This document shows, piece after piece, positions 9,044-18,029 of a DNA stretch of 64,000 nucleotides. Numbering within the stretch: position 1 is the first letter of the stretch; each line of letters opens with the position of its first letter. The position numbers and the translations under genes were made by a program. This DNA is from Saccharospirillum sp043196875 (lineage in GTDB: Bacteria; Pseudomonadota; Gammaproteobacteria; Pseudomonadales; Natronospirillaceae): contig NZ_JBEBMX010000008.1 in NCBI RefSeq assembly GCF_043196875.1, forward strand, positions 104,695 through 168,694, given 5' to 3'. The notes under the pieces are model-generated. The model ran no database searches. It was not told the origin of the DNA and saw only the letters and a program-made list of their open reading frames with translations.

Positions 9044-9177
9044 GTGATGGGCTAGATAGGTGCTCTTTTATTGAACCTGGCTGAGGTTCTGTTCGCATCG
9101 TCCTGATGCTCACCCTTCGGGCTTCGCGCAAAGCTGTTCCCGACAGCTTTGTCGTCCGACTCGGGACGAGCGAACAT

Positions 9178-9208
9178 AAAAAAGCCCCGCACATGGCGGG
9201 GCTTTTTT
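9178..9208. terminator. Bidirectional rho-independent terminator
   Basis: The stem GCCCCGC / GCGGGGC is flanked by an A-run on the left and a T-run on the right, so it can stop both the plus-strand oxidoreductase transcript and the minus-strand tRNA transcript. Confidence 0.85.
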
Positions 9209-9213
9209 ATGTT

Positions 9214-9613
<400 letters not shown>

Positions 9614-11200
9614 CTAGTAGGTGGCGATGAAGTGGCGCACGGCGTCGATAAAGTCTTTGGAGGCCGGTTCCCGGCCCAGCAATAGATGACCGTCGCTGTC
9701 CAGACCGACGAATTCGGCGTTTGGTATGGCGTCGGCGAGGTCGCGGCCGACACTGACGGGAATGCGTTGGTCGCCCAGGGAGTGAATGACCAGCGTCGGC
9801 ACCTGGATCTGGGGCAGCAGGTGGCGGACGTCGATATCGCCGAAGGCGGACAGGAAGCGGACGGCGTTCTCCGGCGAAGTGGTCAGGCGCTGAAATTCGT
9901 TGAACCAGGCCAGTTCGGCCGCGTCGGCACTGGGCATGAAGGTCGAGGAAAAAATATGGCGGTAGGCCGGGTTGTCCTTGCCCCAGCCGGTTTTGGTCAG
10001 CGTCATGATGGCTTCGCGCTCGCGTTTTTCCTCGTCGCTGGTACCGATGCGCCAGCCGGCCGGGTAGCCACCGAACAGGATTAGGTGCGACACGCGCTCC
10101 GGGTATTTGACCGCATAGGCGATCGACACCGCCGCGCCCTGGGAAATGCCCAACAGCGCAAAGCGGTCAACGCCGCTGGCCTCGACCACGGTTTCCAGGT
10201 CGGTGACGAAGGATTCGAAGCTGAGCTCATTAACCTCCCAGTCCGACAGGCCGTTGCCGCGCTCGTCGTAGCGCACGAAGTAGTGGTTCAGCGCCAGGCG
10301 CCGGAACAGCGGGCTCCAGATCGGGGCGTCCCAGTCGTGTTCCAGGTGACTCAGCCAGTTGGCGGCCTTGATGATGGGATAGCCGGAGCCGATGTCGGCG
10401 TAGGCCAGGCGCACACCATCCTGGGCGGTGCACAGCTTAATGCTCTGGCGCGCCAGGAATTCACGCTCGGGGGTGCGGTATGCCAGCGGTTCGGACTGGT
10501 CGGTCAGTTGACTGCGTTCTTTTGCCGACCAGGCGATGCCGGCCCTGCGAAAACGCTGGGCCAGCTCGTTCGACCGCCAGGCCAGTTGTTGCTCTTCACC
10601 CATAAATTCGAGCAGCGTCAGCACGCGGGTGGCGGCTTCGGTGTTGAACGGTTCGAGCGCTTCCCAGGCGTTGGCCCAGCCGAGCTGGTCGATGACCGGT
10701 TGTTTCGAATCGGCGGCCAGCCGGGACAGCAGCTTGCCACGCAACTTATTGATCTCCTGCCGCTCGGCCGTCAGCCATTGCTGAAACAGCGGCTGGTCCG
10801 GCAGGTCGATGCCGTCCAGCAAGGGTTCTTGCAGCGCCCGGTCGATGCCCTTCAATGCCTGGATCGATATCTCCGGGTCGGCGATTTTATCCGCCAGGTT
10901 GTGGATATCGATGTCGATGTCCTGGTTATTCAGGTGCACCCGTTCACGGTCGGCCCAGAGTCGCTCATGGCCCACTTCGTTCACCAGCGGCCGCATCTTG
11001 CTGAGCGACCAGCGCAGCGCGCCTCTGGGATCGTCGGCGTGCTCCCAGAACAGCTCGCACAGGCGGTCGCGCCGCTGCATGCGACCGGTGAGGATCAGGT
11101 AGGCCAGTAAGGCGCGGGTCCGTTTGGACGCCGGCAACGGCAGGGGTTGGTCATCCTTGAATACCGTCAGCTCGGTGAGCGTTTGTATCGATAGTTTCAC
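9614..11200 (-). CDS. SARP-like winged-helix/BTAD regulator fused to alpha/beta hydrolase (paralog 1)
   Basis: A 528-residue fusion. Residues 1-95 are a winged-helix region of the SARP/AfsR type (LPASKRTRALLAYLILTG, RDRLCELFWEHADDPRGALRWSLSKMR). Residues about 100-225 are an alpha-helical, BTAD-like segment. Residues 255-528 are an alpha/beta hydrolase: GISQG with Ser353, Asp477 in SLGDQRIP, His504 in SDGHLLLG. The triad is intact, so the domain may bind or hydrolyse a small ligand that controls DNA binding (inference). It has three paralogs in the window, at 37083, 39465 and 45999. It is divergent from the FnIII/FG-GAP gene at 11509. No signal peptide or membrane segment is seen. Confidence 0.85.
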   Translation of the reverse strand: MKLSIQTLTELTVFKDDQPLPLPASKRTRALLAYLILTGRMQRRDRLCELFWEHADDPRGALRWSLSKMRPLVNEVGHERLWADRERVHLNNQDIDIDIHNLADKIADPEISIQALKGIDRALQEPLLDGIDLPDQPLFQQWLTAERQEINKLRGKLLSRLAADSKQPVIDQLGWANAWEALEPFNTEAATRVLTLLEFMGEEQQLAWRSNELAQRFRRAGIAWSAKERSQLTDQSEPLAYRTPEREFLARQSIKLCTAQDGVRLAYADIGSGYPIIKAANWLSHLEHDWDAPIWSPLFRRLALNHYFVRYDERGNGLSDWEVNELSFESFVTDLETVVEASGVDRFALLGISQGAAVSIAYAVKYPERVSHLILFGGYPAGWRIGTSDEEKREREAIMTLTKTGWGKDNPAYRHIFSSTFMPSADAAELAWFNEFQRLTTSPENAVRFLSAFGDIDVRHLLPQIQVPTLVIHSLGDQRIPVSVGRDLADAIPNAEFVGLDSDGHLLLGREPASKDFIDAVRHFIATY

Positions 11201-11508
11201 GCGTTCAGTTCCTTGGGGCCGCTTGCGGCCGATTCACAACAGAGGCACAGGACTCCCTGTCCGTCGCCATCCATACACCGGGTGAGCCGCTCAAATCGCT
11301 CAAAAAGGGGCAATTTATCGGTAGCTGATTTCGGATTTGAGAACTAATTCACAAATATAAGGCGGCTCGATCCGATTCTTCAAACACTTAATTCCACGGT
11401 GCCCACGCACACTGTTTTCCATCGTGAACCGAGCCCACCGGCTCAACAATAACAACCCAGGATCAACCGATTGTTGAGGTTGACCAACCGGTAAAAAGGA
11501 AGACCAAC
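11201..11508. other. Divergent intergenic region, SARP-hydrolase 1 / FnIII-FG-GAP gene
   Basis: 308 bp between the divergent genes. It contains the weak member of the 12-bp-phased motif near 11370-11400. No ORF or RNA gene is visible. Confidence 0.5.
11370..11400 (+). promoter_or_regulatory. Weak copy of the 12-bp-phased operator (site F)
   Basis: TTCAAACA and ATTCCACG recur at a 12-bp step (11384 and 11396), with a poorer match GATCCG one step upstream. The order differs from the stronger sites and no good -10 follows at the expected distance. It sits 109 bp before the FnIII/FG-GAP gene. Least certain of the six sites. Confidence 0.3.
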
Positions 11509-12300
11509 ATGGATTTGCCACACACCCTGAGCATCTTTATTAAAAGCCTGGCTGTACTCGGCTTACTGGCTATTTTCGTCCGTCTGCTCAACAGCCACCG
11601 CAGCGAGAGGAACGACGAACAACAGGCTACGAATGAGATGCAACCGCCGACAGCGCCGAGCCTGGAACTGCACTTCAAATCCGCCCGGCGCCTGCATTTT
11701 GCATGGCAGGAAGTCCGCGGCGCAACTCACTATCAGTTGCTCGAGCGCCCGGGACCGAACTCACTGTACCGGCCTGTCGGTCGGTCGGTGCCTGCCGGTA
11801 ACGGTCAGTTGATTGTCAAAACGCCGCTGCACAGCCGACTGAACAGCCAGTATGTGCTGCGCGCCTACAACGACGTCGGCCTGGCCGACTCCGTCGCCCT
11901 GAGCGTCAGCGAGCGGCTGGAAACCAAGTTGGCGTTTCTGCTGAACGGCGGTATCGACCCAACCGGCTACTTCGGTTTTTCCATCAACAAGAGCGCCGGC
12001 GGCCGTACTATGATCATCGCCGAGGACGATGCCAAAGACGGCGCAACCAACGCTTCCGCCTATGTGTTCCTGCGCGATGGCGACGATCAGTGGAACAAGC
12101 TGGCCTATCTGCGCGGCGACCGCGCCGCAGCCATGAGCGAAGACGAATTGGAAGCCGAATGTCTGGACATCAGCGTCACTCCGGCGGAGCCGATAAAGAC
12201 CTCGGTTGGCGTCAGCGAAAAGGGTTGGACGTCGCCGTTGTCGCTGTACCGGCCCAACGCCTTGCGCGACCTGAGATGGCTGAATTTTAATTCGCCCTAG
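11509..12300 (+). CDS. Membrane-anchored FnIII-like protein with a single FG-GAP-type repeat
   Basis: A 263-residue protein. An N-terminal membrane segment (residues 8-25, LSIFIKSLAVLGLLAIFV) is followed by a fibronectin-III-like domain (residues about 55-140, LHFAWQEVRGATHYQLLERPG, LNSQYVLRAYNDVG), then one FG-GAP-type blade (GYFGFSINKSAGGRTMIIAEDD) and a short tail with no further blades. A paralog with the same plan is at 43099. One blade cannot make a propeller, so the protein may be a shortened relative of larger FG-GAP proteins, or may pair with another. It is divergent from SARP-hydrolase 1. A clear terminator follows. Confidence 0.7.
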   Translation: MDLPHTLSIFIKSLAVLGLLAIFVRLLNSHRSERNDEQQATNEMQPPTAPSLELHFKSARRLHFAWQEVRGATHYQLLERPGPNSLYRPVGRSVPAGNGQLIVKTPLHSRLNSQYVLRAYNDVGLADSVALSVSERLETKLAFLLNGGIDPTGYFGFSINKSAGGRTMIIAEDDAKDGATNASAYVFLRDGDDQWNKLAYLRGDRAAAMSEDELEAECLDISVTPAEPIKTSVGVSEKGWTSPLSLYRPNALRDLRWLNFNSP

Positions 12301-12314
12301 CCGACGACTCCCCG

Positions 12315-12343
12315 GCCGGCCCCATCAGCGGGCCGGCTTTTTT
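12315..12343 (+). terminator. Rho-independent terminator
   Basis: GCCGGCCC (12315-12322) pairs with GGGCCGGC (12330-12337), followed by six T residues. It ends the FnIII/FG-GAP transcript. Confidence 0.88.
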
Positions 12344-12344
12344 G

Positions 12345-12719
12345 TTAAGACATCACCTCATCCAGTGTCGCCGTCGGCACCCAGCCGGCGTCACCGTTTT
12401 CACGCACCACCCAGCTCCAGTCGTTCAGCTCCCGTGCCACGCTCAGCCGCTCGCCGACTTCGGTATTCAGTTCGCGTGCGCTGTAGTCGGCGCAGGCCCT
12501 GGCGTGGCGGCCATCGGCGGCGAGCGTCATCAGCACCAGCGGTGCCCAGCCGCTGTTGCCATCGCCGGTGGTGGTCCATACCCAGCCCGGGTATTCGGTA
12601 TCGCGCTGACCCAGCAGCAGGTCGTCCCCGGTCTGAAAACCGATGGGGTTCGGGTAATGGGAGCGATGCGCGCGCAGCACCTGGCGCCGACCGGCTGACG
12701 CTATCATAACGGCCGGCAC
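12345..12719 (-). CDS. SH3-like domain protein
   Basis: A 124-residue protein with two repeats resembling bacterial SH3 domains. The first has GFQTGDDLLLGQRDTEYPGWVWTT with NSGWAPLVLM; the second has VGERLSVARELNDWSWVVRENGDAGWVPTATL. The alternating Trp/Gly pattern is typical. Function is unknown, probably ligand or protein binding. The start overlaps the 3' end of the VOC gene by 16 bp, so it is translationally coupled as the second gene of an operon; a start at M5 (12707) is also possible. Confidence 0.65.
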   Translation of the reverse strand: MPAVMIASAGRRQVLRAHRSHYPNPIGFQTGDDLLLGQRDTEYPGWVWTTTGDGNSGWAPLVLMTLAADGRHARACADYSARELNTEVGERLSVARELNDWSWVVRENGDAGWVPTATLDEVMS

Positions 12720-13075
12720 AACGGCTGGTTGAACAGCAGGCGGTTGGCGAACGGATCGATCACCTCGAAACAGCGGTCGCCCCAGGGCGCGGTTTCAATT
12801 GCGGGTTTGCTGTAGGAGTCATCGCGCTGGCTGATGTCGTTGAATAAAACGTCGAGCTGATCCGTCTGGATAAAGACTTTGGCGCCGGGTGAGCAGTCAC
12901 CGGAGTGTTCGCTCAGGTGCAGCACCAGGTCATCTTTGGAGACCTGGCAATACAACGGCAGGCCGGGTTCGTGGCGATGTTCCCAATCGACGGTCATGCC
13001 TAAAAAGTCGCGATAAAACGCCATGGCTTTGTCGACATCGAAGATGCGCAGCACGGGAATGGCTTTAAAGGTCAT
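12704..13075 (-). CDS. VOC-superfamily (glyoxalase/bleomycin resistance-like) protein
   Basis: A 123-residue VOC-fold protein. Diagnostic pieces are AIPVLRIFDVDKAMAFYRDFLGMTVDWEHR, VLHLSEHSGD and DRCFEVIDPFANRLLFNQP. The closest known style is the bleomycin-resistance/glyoxalase-like group that ends in DPFGN. No function can be read directly. It leads a two-gene minus-strand operon with the SH3-like gene. Confidence 0.8.
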   Translation of the reverse strand: MTFKAIPVLRIFDVDKAMAFYRDFLGMTVDWEHRHEPGLPLYCQVSKDDLVLHLSEHSGDCSPGAKVFIQTDQLDVLFNDISQRDDSYSKPAIETAPWGDRCFEVIDPFANRLLFNQPLCRPL

Positions 13076-13200
13076 CAGGCGGGCTCCTGCCGAATCGCCG
13101 CAAAGATGTCGCGCAGATTAACAAATCCAATCCTCTAAGGTTCAAAAAAGCTTCATTAGGCCGTCAGTCGATGGTCATGGCGTTTTGACATCCTCGCTCT

Positions 13201-13214
13201 TGCACACGTGTGCA
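13201..13214. promoter_or_regulatory. Palindromic operator for the LacI-type repressor (copy 1)
   Basis: TGCACACGTGTGCA is a perfect 14-bp palindrome 41 bp before the PI-PLC start. It matches the copy at 14723-14738. A TTGACA -35-like hexamer lies upstream at 13185-13190. By family and position the likely ligand is the LacI-type protein at 18797. Confidence 0.75.
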
Positions 13215-13254
13215 CAACCTTTGAATACAACAACAGCATAAAGAGGACGATGCC

Positions 13255-14622
13255 ATGACTTTCCCCAATGCCCGTGCCTGGCTTGGCCTGGGTTTGATTT
13301 CCTGTATTGCCTCCGTAGCCAGCGCGGCCGTGCCTTCGGCCGCTGGTCTGTCCGACAATCTGGCGTACGACCAGGCTTATTGGTCGCGCCCGCACAACCC
13401 TTATGAAACCGCTCAGTTTTCTAACCTGCTGGATGTGCTCAACCGCGGCAATCGGGTGGTGGAGCTGGATGTCTGGGAGTCCGGCGGTCAGTTGGTGGTG
13501 AAACATAACGGCACCGATGGCGACTATGCCAACAACTGCAACGGTGGTTCTGGCGGTAGCTTTGCCGACTGCCTGAACGATCTGGTCAGCTGGAGCAACA
13601 GCCACCCGAACCATTTGCCAATCACGCTGCAAATCGATTTAAAAGCCGGGCTGTTGTTTGGTTGGGACAGTGGCGCACGCAGTCAATTAAATAGCCAGTT
13701 GTCACAGACCTTAGGCAGCCGGATTTTCACGCCGGAAGAGCTGCGCCAGTTCACCGGCAACAGCAGTTTGCGTCTGGGCGTTCTGAACAACGGCTGGCCG
13801 ACCATCGGCAGCTTGCGCGGTCAGTTTCTGGTGATGTTGACCGGTGGCCCGATCAGCCAGAAAAACCAGACGCAACGCGCTTACATCGAGCAGTTCGGTA
13901 ATCAGGCGCAAGCTCTGGTCTGCCCTCAGGCGGAAGATCCGATCTACTTCGATGCCTATGGCAGCGCCAAAGATTTCAGCGGCTACGCGGCCAATAACTG
14001 GGTGGTCTGCGGCAATACCGAGAACCTGAAGTATTGGTCGAAAACGGTCGAAGCCTCGGCGCTGAACCGACAGGTGATCAATATCTGGTCGTCCGATAAC
14101 CATCATTTCGATGCCTATCACAACGCTTACATCGCCGTGGCTTCCGGCGTTTCAATGATCAGCCGTGAAACGCTCGACAGTTACGGCAACCGCATTCCAT
14201 TGAACGGCGAACGCCGCTCCATTCCTAACCGTTTCCGCTTGCAGGCTGAGCACAGTGGCCAGTGTCTGGACGTGGCAGGCGCCAGCTACGCCGACGGTTC
14301 TGACATCCATCAATGGAACTGCCACGACGGCGTCAATCAGGTGTTCCGCTACAGCGATGAGACCCAGCTGCGCGCGGTCGGTAACGAGGAATATTGCTTC
14401 GACATCGACGGTGGTCAGTCGGTCGCCGGCAAAGGTTTGCATCTGTGGGATTGCGACGGTGGCGACAGCGAAAAATGGCGCCTGACCACCAGCGGCGAGC
14501 TGGTCGGTATCGGCAATCGTTGTGCAGCGGTACCCGGCAACAGCCAGCAAAACGGAACTCAGGCGGAACTGGCCAATTGCAGCGGCGGCGCTAACCAACG
14601 CTTTAACCTGCTGCCGTATTAA
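13255..14622 (+). CDS. Secreted Ca2+-dependent phosphoinositide phospholipase C with ricin-type lectin domain
   Basis: A 455-residue exported enzyme. A signal peptide (residues 1-24, ending ASVASA) precedes a PI-PLC-C domain at about residues 35-320: NLAYDQAYWSRPHNPYETAQFSNLLDVL, then NRVVELDVWESGGQLVVKHNG with catalytic-type His and acidic metal ligands, as in the Ca2+-dependent PI-PLC family. Residues about 325-455 form a ricin B-like beta-trefoil with QW-type blocks (GQCLDVAGASYADGSDIHQW, CFDIDGG, NGTQAELANC). It probably cleaves phosphatidylinositol or a related glycolipid outside the cell. The operator upstream is shared with the importer operon, so it is likely co-regulated. Confidence 0.85.
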   Translation: MTFPNARAWLGLGLISCIASVASAAVPSAAGLSDNLAYDQAYWSRPHNPYETAQFSNLLDVLNRGNRVVELDVWESGGQLVVKHNGTDGDYANNCNGGSGGSFADCLNDLVSWSNSHPNHLPITLQIDLKAGLLFGWDSGARSQLNSQLSQTLGSRIFTPEELRQFTGNSSLRLGVLNNGWPTIGSLRGQFLVMLTGGPISQKNQTQRAYIEQFGNQAQALVCPQAEDPIYFDAYGSAKDFSGYAANNWVVCGNTENLKYWSKTVEASALNRQVINIWSSDNHHFDAYHNAYIAVASGVSMISRETLDSYGNRIPLNGERRSIPNRFRLQAEHSGQCLDVAGASYADGSDIHQWNCHDGVNQVFRYSDETQLRAVGNEEYCFDIDGGQSVAGKGLHLWDCDGGDSEKWRLTTSGELVGIGNRCAAVPGNSQQNGTQAELANCSGGANQRFNLLPY

Positions 14623-14722
14623 ACCCCCGGGAGTCTGTGAATAACTCGAACCGAGCTATGGCTCCCTTGTTCATCAAAGCTTCACAGGGCTGTTACCGAA
14701 AAGTCACAGCCCGCCCTTAGCG

Positions 14723-14738
14723 TTGCACACGTGTGCAA
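14723..14738. promoter_or_regulatory. Palindromic operator for the LacI-type repressor (copy 2)
   Basis: TTGCACACGTGTGCAA is a perfect 16-bp palindrome, 34 bp before the binding-protein start. It shares a 14-bp core with the copy at 13201-13214. LacI-family sites with a central CG step fit this form. Confidence 0.82.
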
Positions 14739-14772
14739 TTTAAAAACTGACTGACTCCCAACGGAGAACATC

Positions 14773-15981
14773 ATGAAACCTATTACTGCTTTTTCTACCA
14801 CCTTGCTGGCCAGCGCCATGGCGCTGACCGGTGTGGCCCAAGCCGCTGATCTGGTCATCGCTGGCCGTGACGGCGGCTATGGCGAAGCGCTGCAAGCCGG
14901 CGTCGATGCTTATGAAGCCGCCCATCCGGGCACCGACATCGAACTGCTGAAACTGCCTTATGGCTCGCTCTATGAAAAGCTGGTGATCGGCATGCGCGAA
15001 GGCGATTCCAGCTTCGACCTGGTGATGATCGACGACACCTGGGCGCCGGAATTTATGAGCAATAACTGGCTCGCCGCTTTGAATGAAGACGCCGTCAGCC
15101 AGGACTTTATTCCGTCACTGACCGACATCTCGCGTTACCCGGTCGGCCAAGGCCCGCTGTATTCGCTGCCGGTCGTCGGCAACGTCGCCATGTTCGCTTA
15201 CCGCTCCGATTTGATGGACCAGCCGCAAAGCTGGGACGACGTTTTCCGCGCCGCCCAGAACCTGAAAACCAACGATCGTGCTGGCGTAGTTTTCCGCGGC
15301 ACTCAGGGCAACCCCATCGTCACCGGCTTCTTGCCAATGCTGTGGGCTTACGGCGGCCATATCGTCGATAAAGATGGCAACATCTCACTGAACAGCCCGG
15401 CCACTGTTGAGGCCATCGAAGCCTTTGTCAGCCTGCGCGATGTCGCCCCGACTGGCGTTGAAGTCTATAACTCCGGCGAAGTGCGCGACGCTATCCAGCA
15501 AGGCAAAGCCGCCATGGCGATTGAAGTTTGGCCGTCCTGGGTGCCGTCGATGGACGACCCGGCCGTGAGCCAGGTGGTTGGTCAGGTCAACATCGTGCCG
15601 CCGCCGGGCCAGGTGAATGAATCGACACCGATGCTGGGCGTTTGGCAGATGGGTGTTTCTACGCACGCCGAACACGCCGATCTGGCTGAAGACTTCCTGA
15701 CGTTTTTCACCAGCGCCGACTTCCAGCGTCAACTGACCCTGGAACAAGGTCTGCCACCGACGCGCACCAGCGTTTATCTGGATGAAGACGTTATCGCCCA
15801 ATACCGCTGGTACCCGAACCAGTTGGACGCATTGCGCCAAGGCACTGCCCGCCCGCGCGTGCAGGACTGGCAACAACTGGAATCCATCCTCGGTGATTAC
15901 CTGCAACTGGCACTGCTGGGCCGCCTGAGCGCGGAACAAGCGGCCGAGCAAGCGCATGAGCGGATGGTGGCGTCGCGGTAA
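14773..15981 (+). CDS. ABC transporter substrate-binding protein (carbohydrate type)
   Basis: A 402-residue periplasmic solute-binding protein of the sugar family (SBP_bac_1). The signal peptide ends around residue 24 (GVAQAADL). The mature part has KLPYGSLYEKLVIGMREGDSSFDLVMIDDTWAPEF and a SYW-style pocket region (IEVWPSWVPSMDD). It is the first gene of the importer operon and follows the LacI operator. The ligand is not recognisable; the link to PI-PLC suggests inositol, an inositol phosphate or a glycosyl-inositol breakdown product (inference). A long hairpin separates it from the permease genes. Confidence 0.87.
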   Translation: MKPITAFSTTLLASAMALTGVAQAADLVIAGRDGGYGEALQAGVDAYEAAHPGTDIELLKLPYGSLYEKLVIGMREGDSSFDLVMIDDTWAPEFMSNNWLAALNEDAVSQDFIPSLTDISRYPVGQGPLYSLPVVGNVAMFAYRSDLMDQPQSWDDVFRAAQNLKTNDRAGVVFRGTQGNPIVTGFLPMLWAYGGHIVDKDGNISLNSPATVEAIEAFVSLRDVAPTGVEVYNSGEVRDAIQQGKAAMAIEVWPSWVPSMDDPAVSQVVGQVNIVPPPGQVNESTPMLGVWQMGVSTHAEHADLAEDFLTFFTSADFQRQLTLEQGLPPTRTSVYLDEDVIAQYRWYPNQLDALRQGTARPRVQDWQQLESILGDYLQLALLGRLSAEQAAEQAHERMVASR

Positions 15982-16015
15982 GAAATTTAGCCACCGAATA
16001 AGGTCTGGAATTGGT

Positions 16016-16098
16016 TGGCTGTTTGACGGGTAGTCCGAGACATGGATGTCGAGGCCTAGGCCCCAGGGAAGGGTTCATGCCGACCCGTCAAACAGCCA
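16016..16098. repeat. Long structured intergenic hairpin repeat (member 1)
   Basis: Perfect 16-bp arms, TGGCTGTTTGACGGGT (16016-16031) and its complement (16083-16098), enclose a core with CATGGATGTCGAG and CCCAGGGAAGGG. It lies between the binding-protein gene and the first permease gene, where such hairpins often protect the upstream mRNA and lower downstream expression. A second member with different arms but a related core is at 17897-17996. Confidence 0.75.
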
Positions 16099-16156
16099 GC
16101 CGATTTCAGGCCGACCCACAGCACCCACCGAACCAAACTAAAAAAACAGGCCACCC

Positions 16157-17017
16157 ATGTTCCGATCCCACTGGCACCCTTTGCTGTTGCTGTCACCGGC
16201 GCTGGTGCTGCTCGCTTTGCTGACGCTCTACCCCATCGGCTACAGCCTGATGCTGGCCTTCACAGACACCCAATACGGCGGCCCGATGAACTTCGTCGGC
16301 CTCGACAATTTCCGCGAGTTATTCAGCGACTGGTTTTTCCAACAAGCCACGCGCAACACCGTGGTTTTTACGCTCGCTGCATCCATCGCCCAAGTAGGTT
16401 TGGGCTTGCTGCTGGCGCTGTTATTTCATCAGCCGTTTCGTGGTCGCGCCTGGCTGTTGCCGCTGTGTATTTATCCGATGATGTTATCGACGCTGGTGTG
16501 TTCCTCGATCTGGAAAGCCTGGCTGCATTACGACTTCGGCTGGCTGAATAACTTCTTCGACTTACTCGGTATTGCCCGGGTCAGTTGGTTGTCCGATCCG
16601 CAAACCGCACTCGCCGCCATCGTGTTGGTCGACACCTGGCAATGGACACCGCTGGCGTTCCTGTTATTGCTCGCTGGCTTGCAAGCCATACCACCCGACA
16701 TCGAAGAAGCCGCCACCTTAGAAGGCGCCAGTGACTGGCAACGGTTTTGGCATGTAAGGCTGCCGTTATTGCGTGCGCCACTGTTTTTAGCCTTGCTGCT
16801 GCGCTCCATCGACGCCTTTAAATTATTCGATAAAAACTACGTCCTTACCGGCGGCGGTCCGGCCTATTCCACCGAAACCTTATCGCTGCTCGCCTACAAA
16901 CAAGGCTTTAAGTTTTTCCACCTCGGCACCGCCAGTGCGATTGCCGTGGTGATGTTAATCATCGCGCTGGCATTGAGCCTGGCCTATGCCTGGCAAGTGA
17001 TGCGGAGGCCGCATTGA
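16157..17017 (+). CDS. Sugar ABC transporter permease, MalF/UgpA type
   Basis: A 286-residue inner-membrane permease with about six hydrophobic segments, beginning LLLLSPALVLLALLTLYPIGYSLML and ending ALALSLAYAWQVM. The cytoplasmic EAA loop is DIEEAATLEGASDWQRFWHVRLPLL. It pairs with the next gene to form the transport channel. The stop overlaps the ATG of the second permease by 1 bp (TGATG), so translation is coupled. Confidence 0.88.
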   Translation: MFRSHWHPLLLLSPALVLLALLTLYPIGYSLMLAFTDTQYGGPMNFVGLDNFRELFSDWFFQQATRNTVVFTLAASIAQVGLGLLLALLFHQPFRGRAWLLPLCIYPMMLSTLVCSSIWKAWLHYDFGWLNNFFDLLGIARVSWLSDPQTALAAIVLVDTWQWTPLAFLLLLAGLQAIPPDIEEAATLEGASDWQRFWHVRLPLLRAPLFLALLLRSIDAFKLFDKNYVLTGGGPAYSTETLSLLAYKQGFKFFHLGTASAIAVVMLIIALALSLAYAWQVMRRPH

Positions 17018-17829
17018 TGAGTCGTTTGCTTCGTCCCTTGGGCATCAGTTTGGCGGTGTTATTTTTTACTTTGCCGACGCTGTGGATGCTCGGCACCGCC
17101 TTCAAACCAGCCGCCGAATACATTGGCACCAGCCTGGTTTTCTGGCCCAGCCAGCCGACGTTGGCGCACTTTATTCAACTCTTTGATGAAGGCGTATTAA
17201 GGCGTTTATTCAACACCTTAGTGGTCTCCATTGGCACGACGGCGGTTTCACTCAGTATCGGTTTTATTTCGGCCTATGCGCTGGTGCGTTATCGCTTTCC
17301 GGCGAAACTCGATCACGCGTTTTTGTTGCTGGTGTTATTGATTAAAACGCTGCCGCCGATTGTCGTCGCCATTCCGTTATACCGGGTTCTGAATGCGTTG
17401 AATTTGCTCGATTCGCACCTGGGTTTAATGCTCAGTTATCAGGTCTATACCCTGCCATTTTGCATCTGGATGCTGCTCAGTTTTGTACGCCAGATTCCGA
17501 TTGATCTGGAAGAAGCGGCATCACTGGAAGGCGCGGGATTAATGCAACGCTTACTGCGCGTTGTGGTGCCGCTGACAGCACCCGGTCTGGTGGCAACGCT
17601 GATCTTCGCCATGCTGCTGGCGTGGAACGAATTTTTGTTTGCCTTGCTGTTTATCCAGACGCCGAGCCAGTTCACCTTGCCGTTGTACATCGCCACCTTT
17701 ACCACCGAAAACCAGACCTTCTGGGGGCAATTAATGGCGATTGGCACGCTCAGTTCGTTGCCGGTTTTAGTGCTGGCGGGTTATCTGCAAAAGCATTTAT
17801 TGCGTGGTTTTGCGATGAGTCCGCAGTAG
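17017..17829 (+). CDS. Sugar ABC transporter permease, MalG/UgpE type
   Basis: A 270-residue second permease with six membrane segments and the EAA motif DLEEAASLEGAGLMQRLLRVVVPLTAPG. The ATG at 17017 is chosen because GGAGG (17004-17008) lies 8 bp upstream and the overlap TGATG couples it to the first permease; a TTG at 17014 is the alternative. No ATP-binding subunit gene is in the operon, so the ATPase must be shared and encoded elsewhere. Confidence 0.88.
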   Translation: MSRLLRPLGISLAVLFFTLPTLWMLGTAFKPAAEYIGTSLVFWPSQPTLAHFIQLFDEGVLRRLFNTLVVSIGTTAVSLSIGFISAYALVRYRFPAKLDHAFLLLVLLIKTLPPIVVAIPLYRVLNALNLLDSHLGLMLSYQVYTLPFCIWMLLSFVRQIPIDLEEAASLEGAGLMQRLLRVVVPLTAPGLVATLIFAMLLAWNEFLFALLFIQTPSQFTLPLYIATFTTENQTFWGQLMAIGTLSSLPVLVLAGYLQKHLLRGFAMSPQ

Positions 17830-17847
17830 AACAGCATGAAAACCGAG

Positions 17848-17868
17848 ATCCCGGCTCAAGGCCGGGAT
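17848..17868. repeat. Short palindromic intergenic repeat
   Basis: ATCCCGGC (17848-17855) and GCCGGGAT (17861-17868) close a tight hairpin with the look of widespread intergenic palindromes of proteobacteria (GATCCCGGC...GCCGGGATGAC). It lies right after the permease gene. Confidence 0.6.
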
Positions 17869-17896
17869 GACAATGTTGGCACGAAACGAGTGATTG

Positions 17897-17996
17897 CTGA
17901 CGGCTTGGCTTTCGGCAGGCGTCGGTCGCCATGGATGGCGGCCGTCGAGCTTACAGGGATGTACTTGCAGCGTACTGCCGGAAGCCAAGCCGTCAG
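17897..17996. repeat. Long structured intergenic hairpin repeat (member 2)
   Basis: 21-bp arms with one mismatch (17897-17917 and 17976-17996; CTGACGGCTTGGCTT at the left) enclose a core with CCATGGATGGCGG, GTCGAGCTTACAGGGATG. The core resembles that of the hairpin at 16016-16098 while the arms differ. It lies between the second permease and the metallo-hydrolase gene. Confidence 0.75.
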
Positions 17997-18029
17997 TAAG
18001 CACGTCCGCAGGCAAAACAAGGAACATCA

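Noticed and set aside
10085..11110. A 341-residue open frame on the plus strand
   Set aside because: It lies antisense to the SARP-hydrolase gene, with no ribosome site and no recognised domain; long shadows are common in GC-rich genes.
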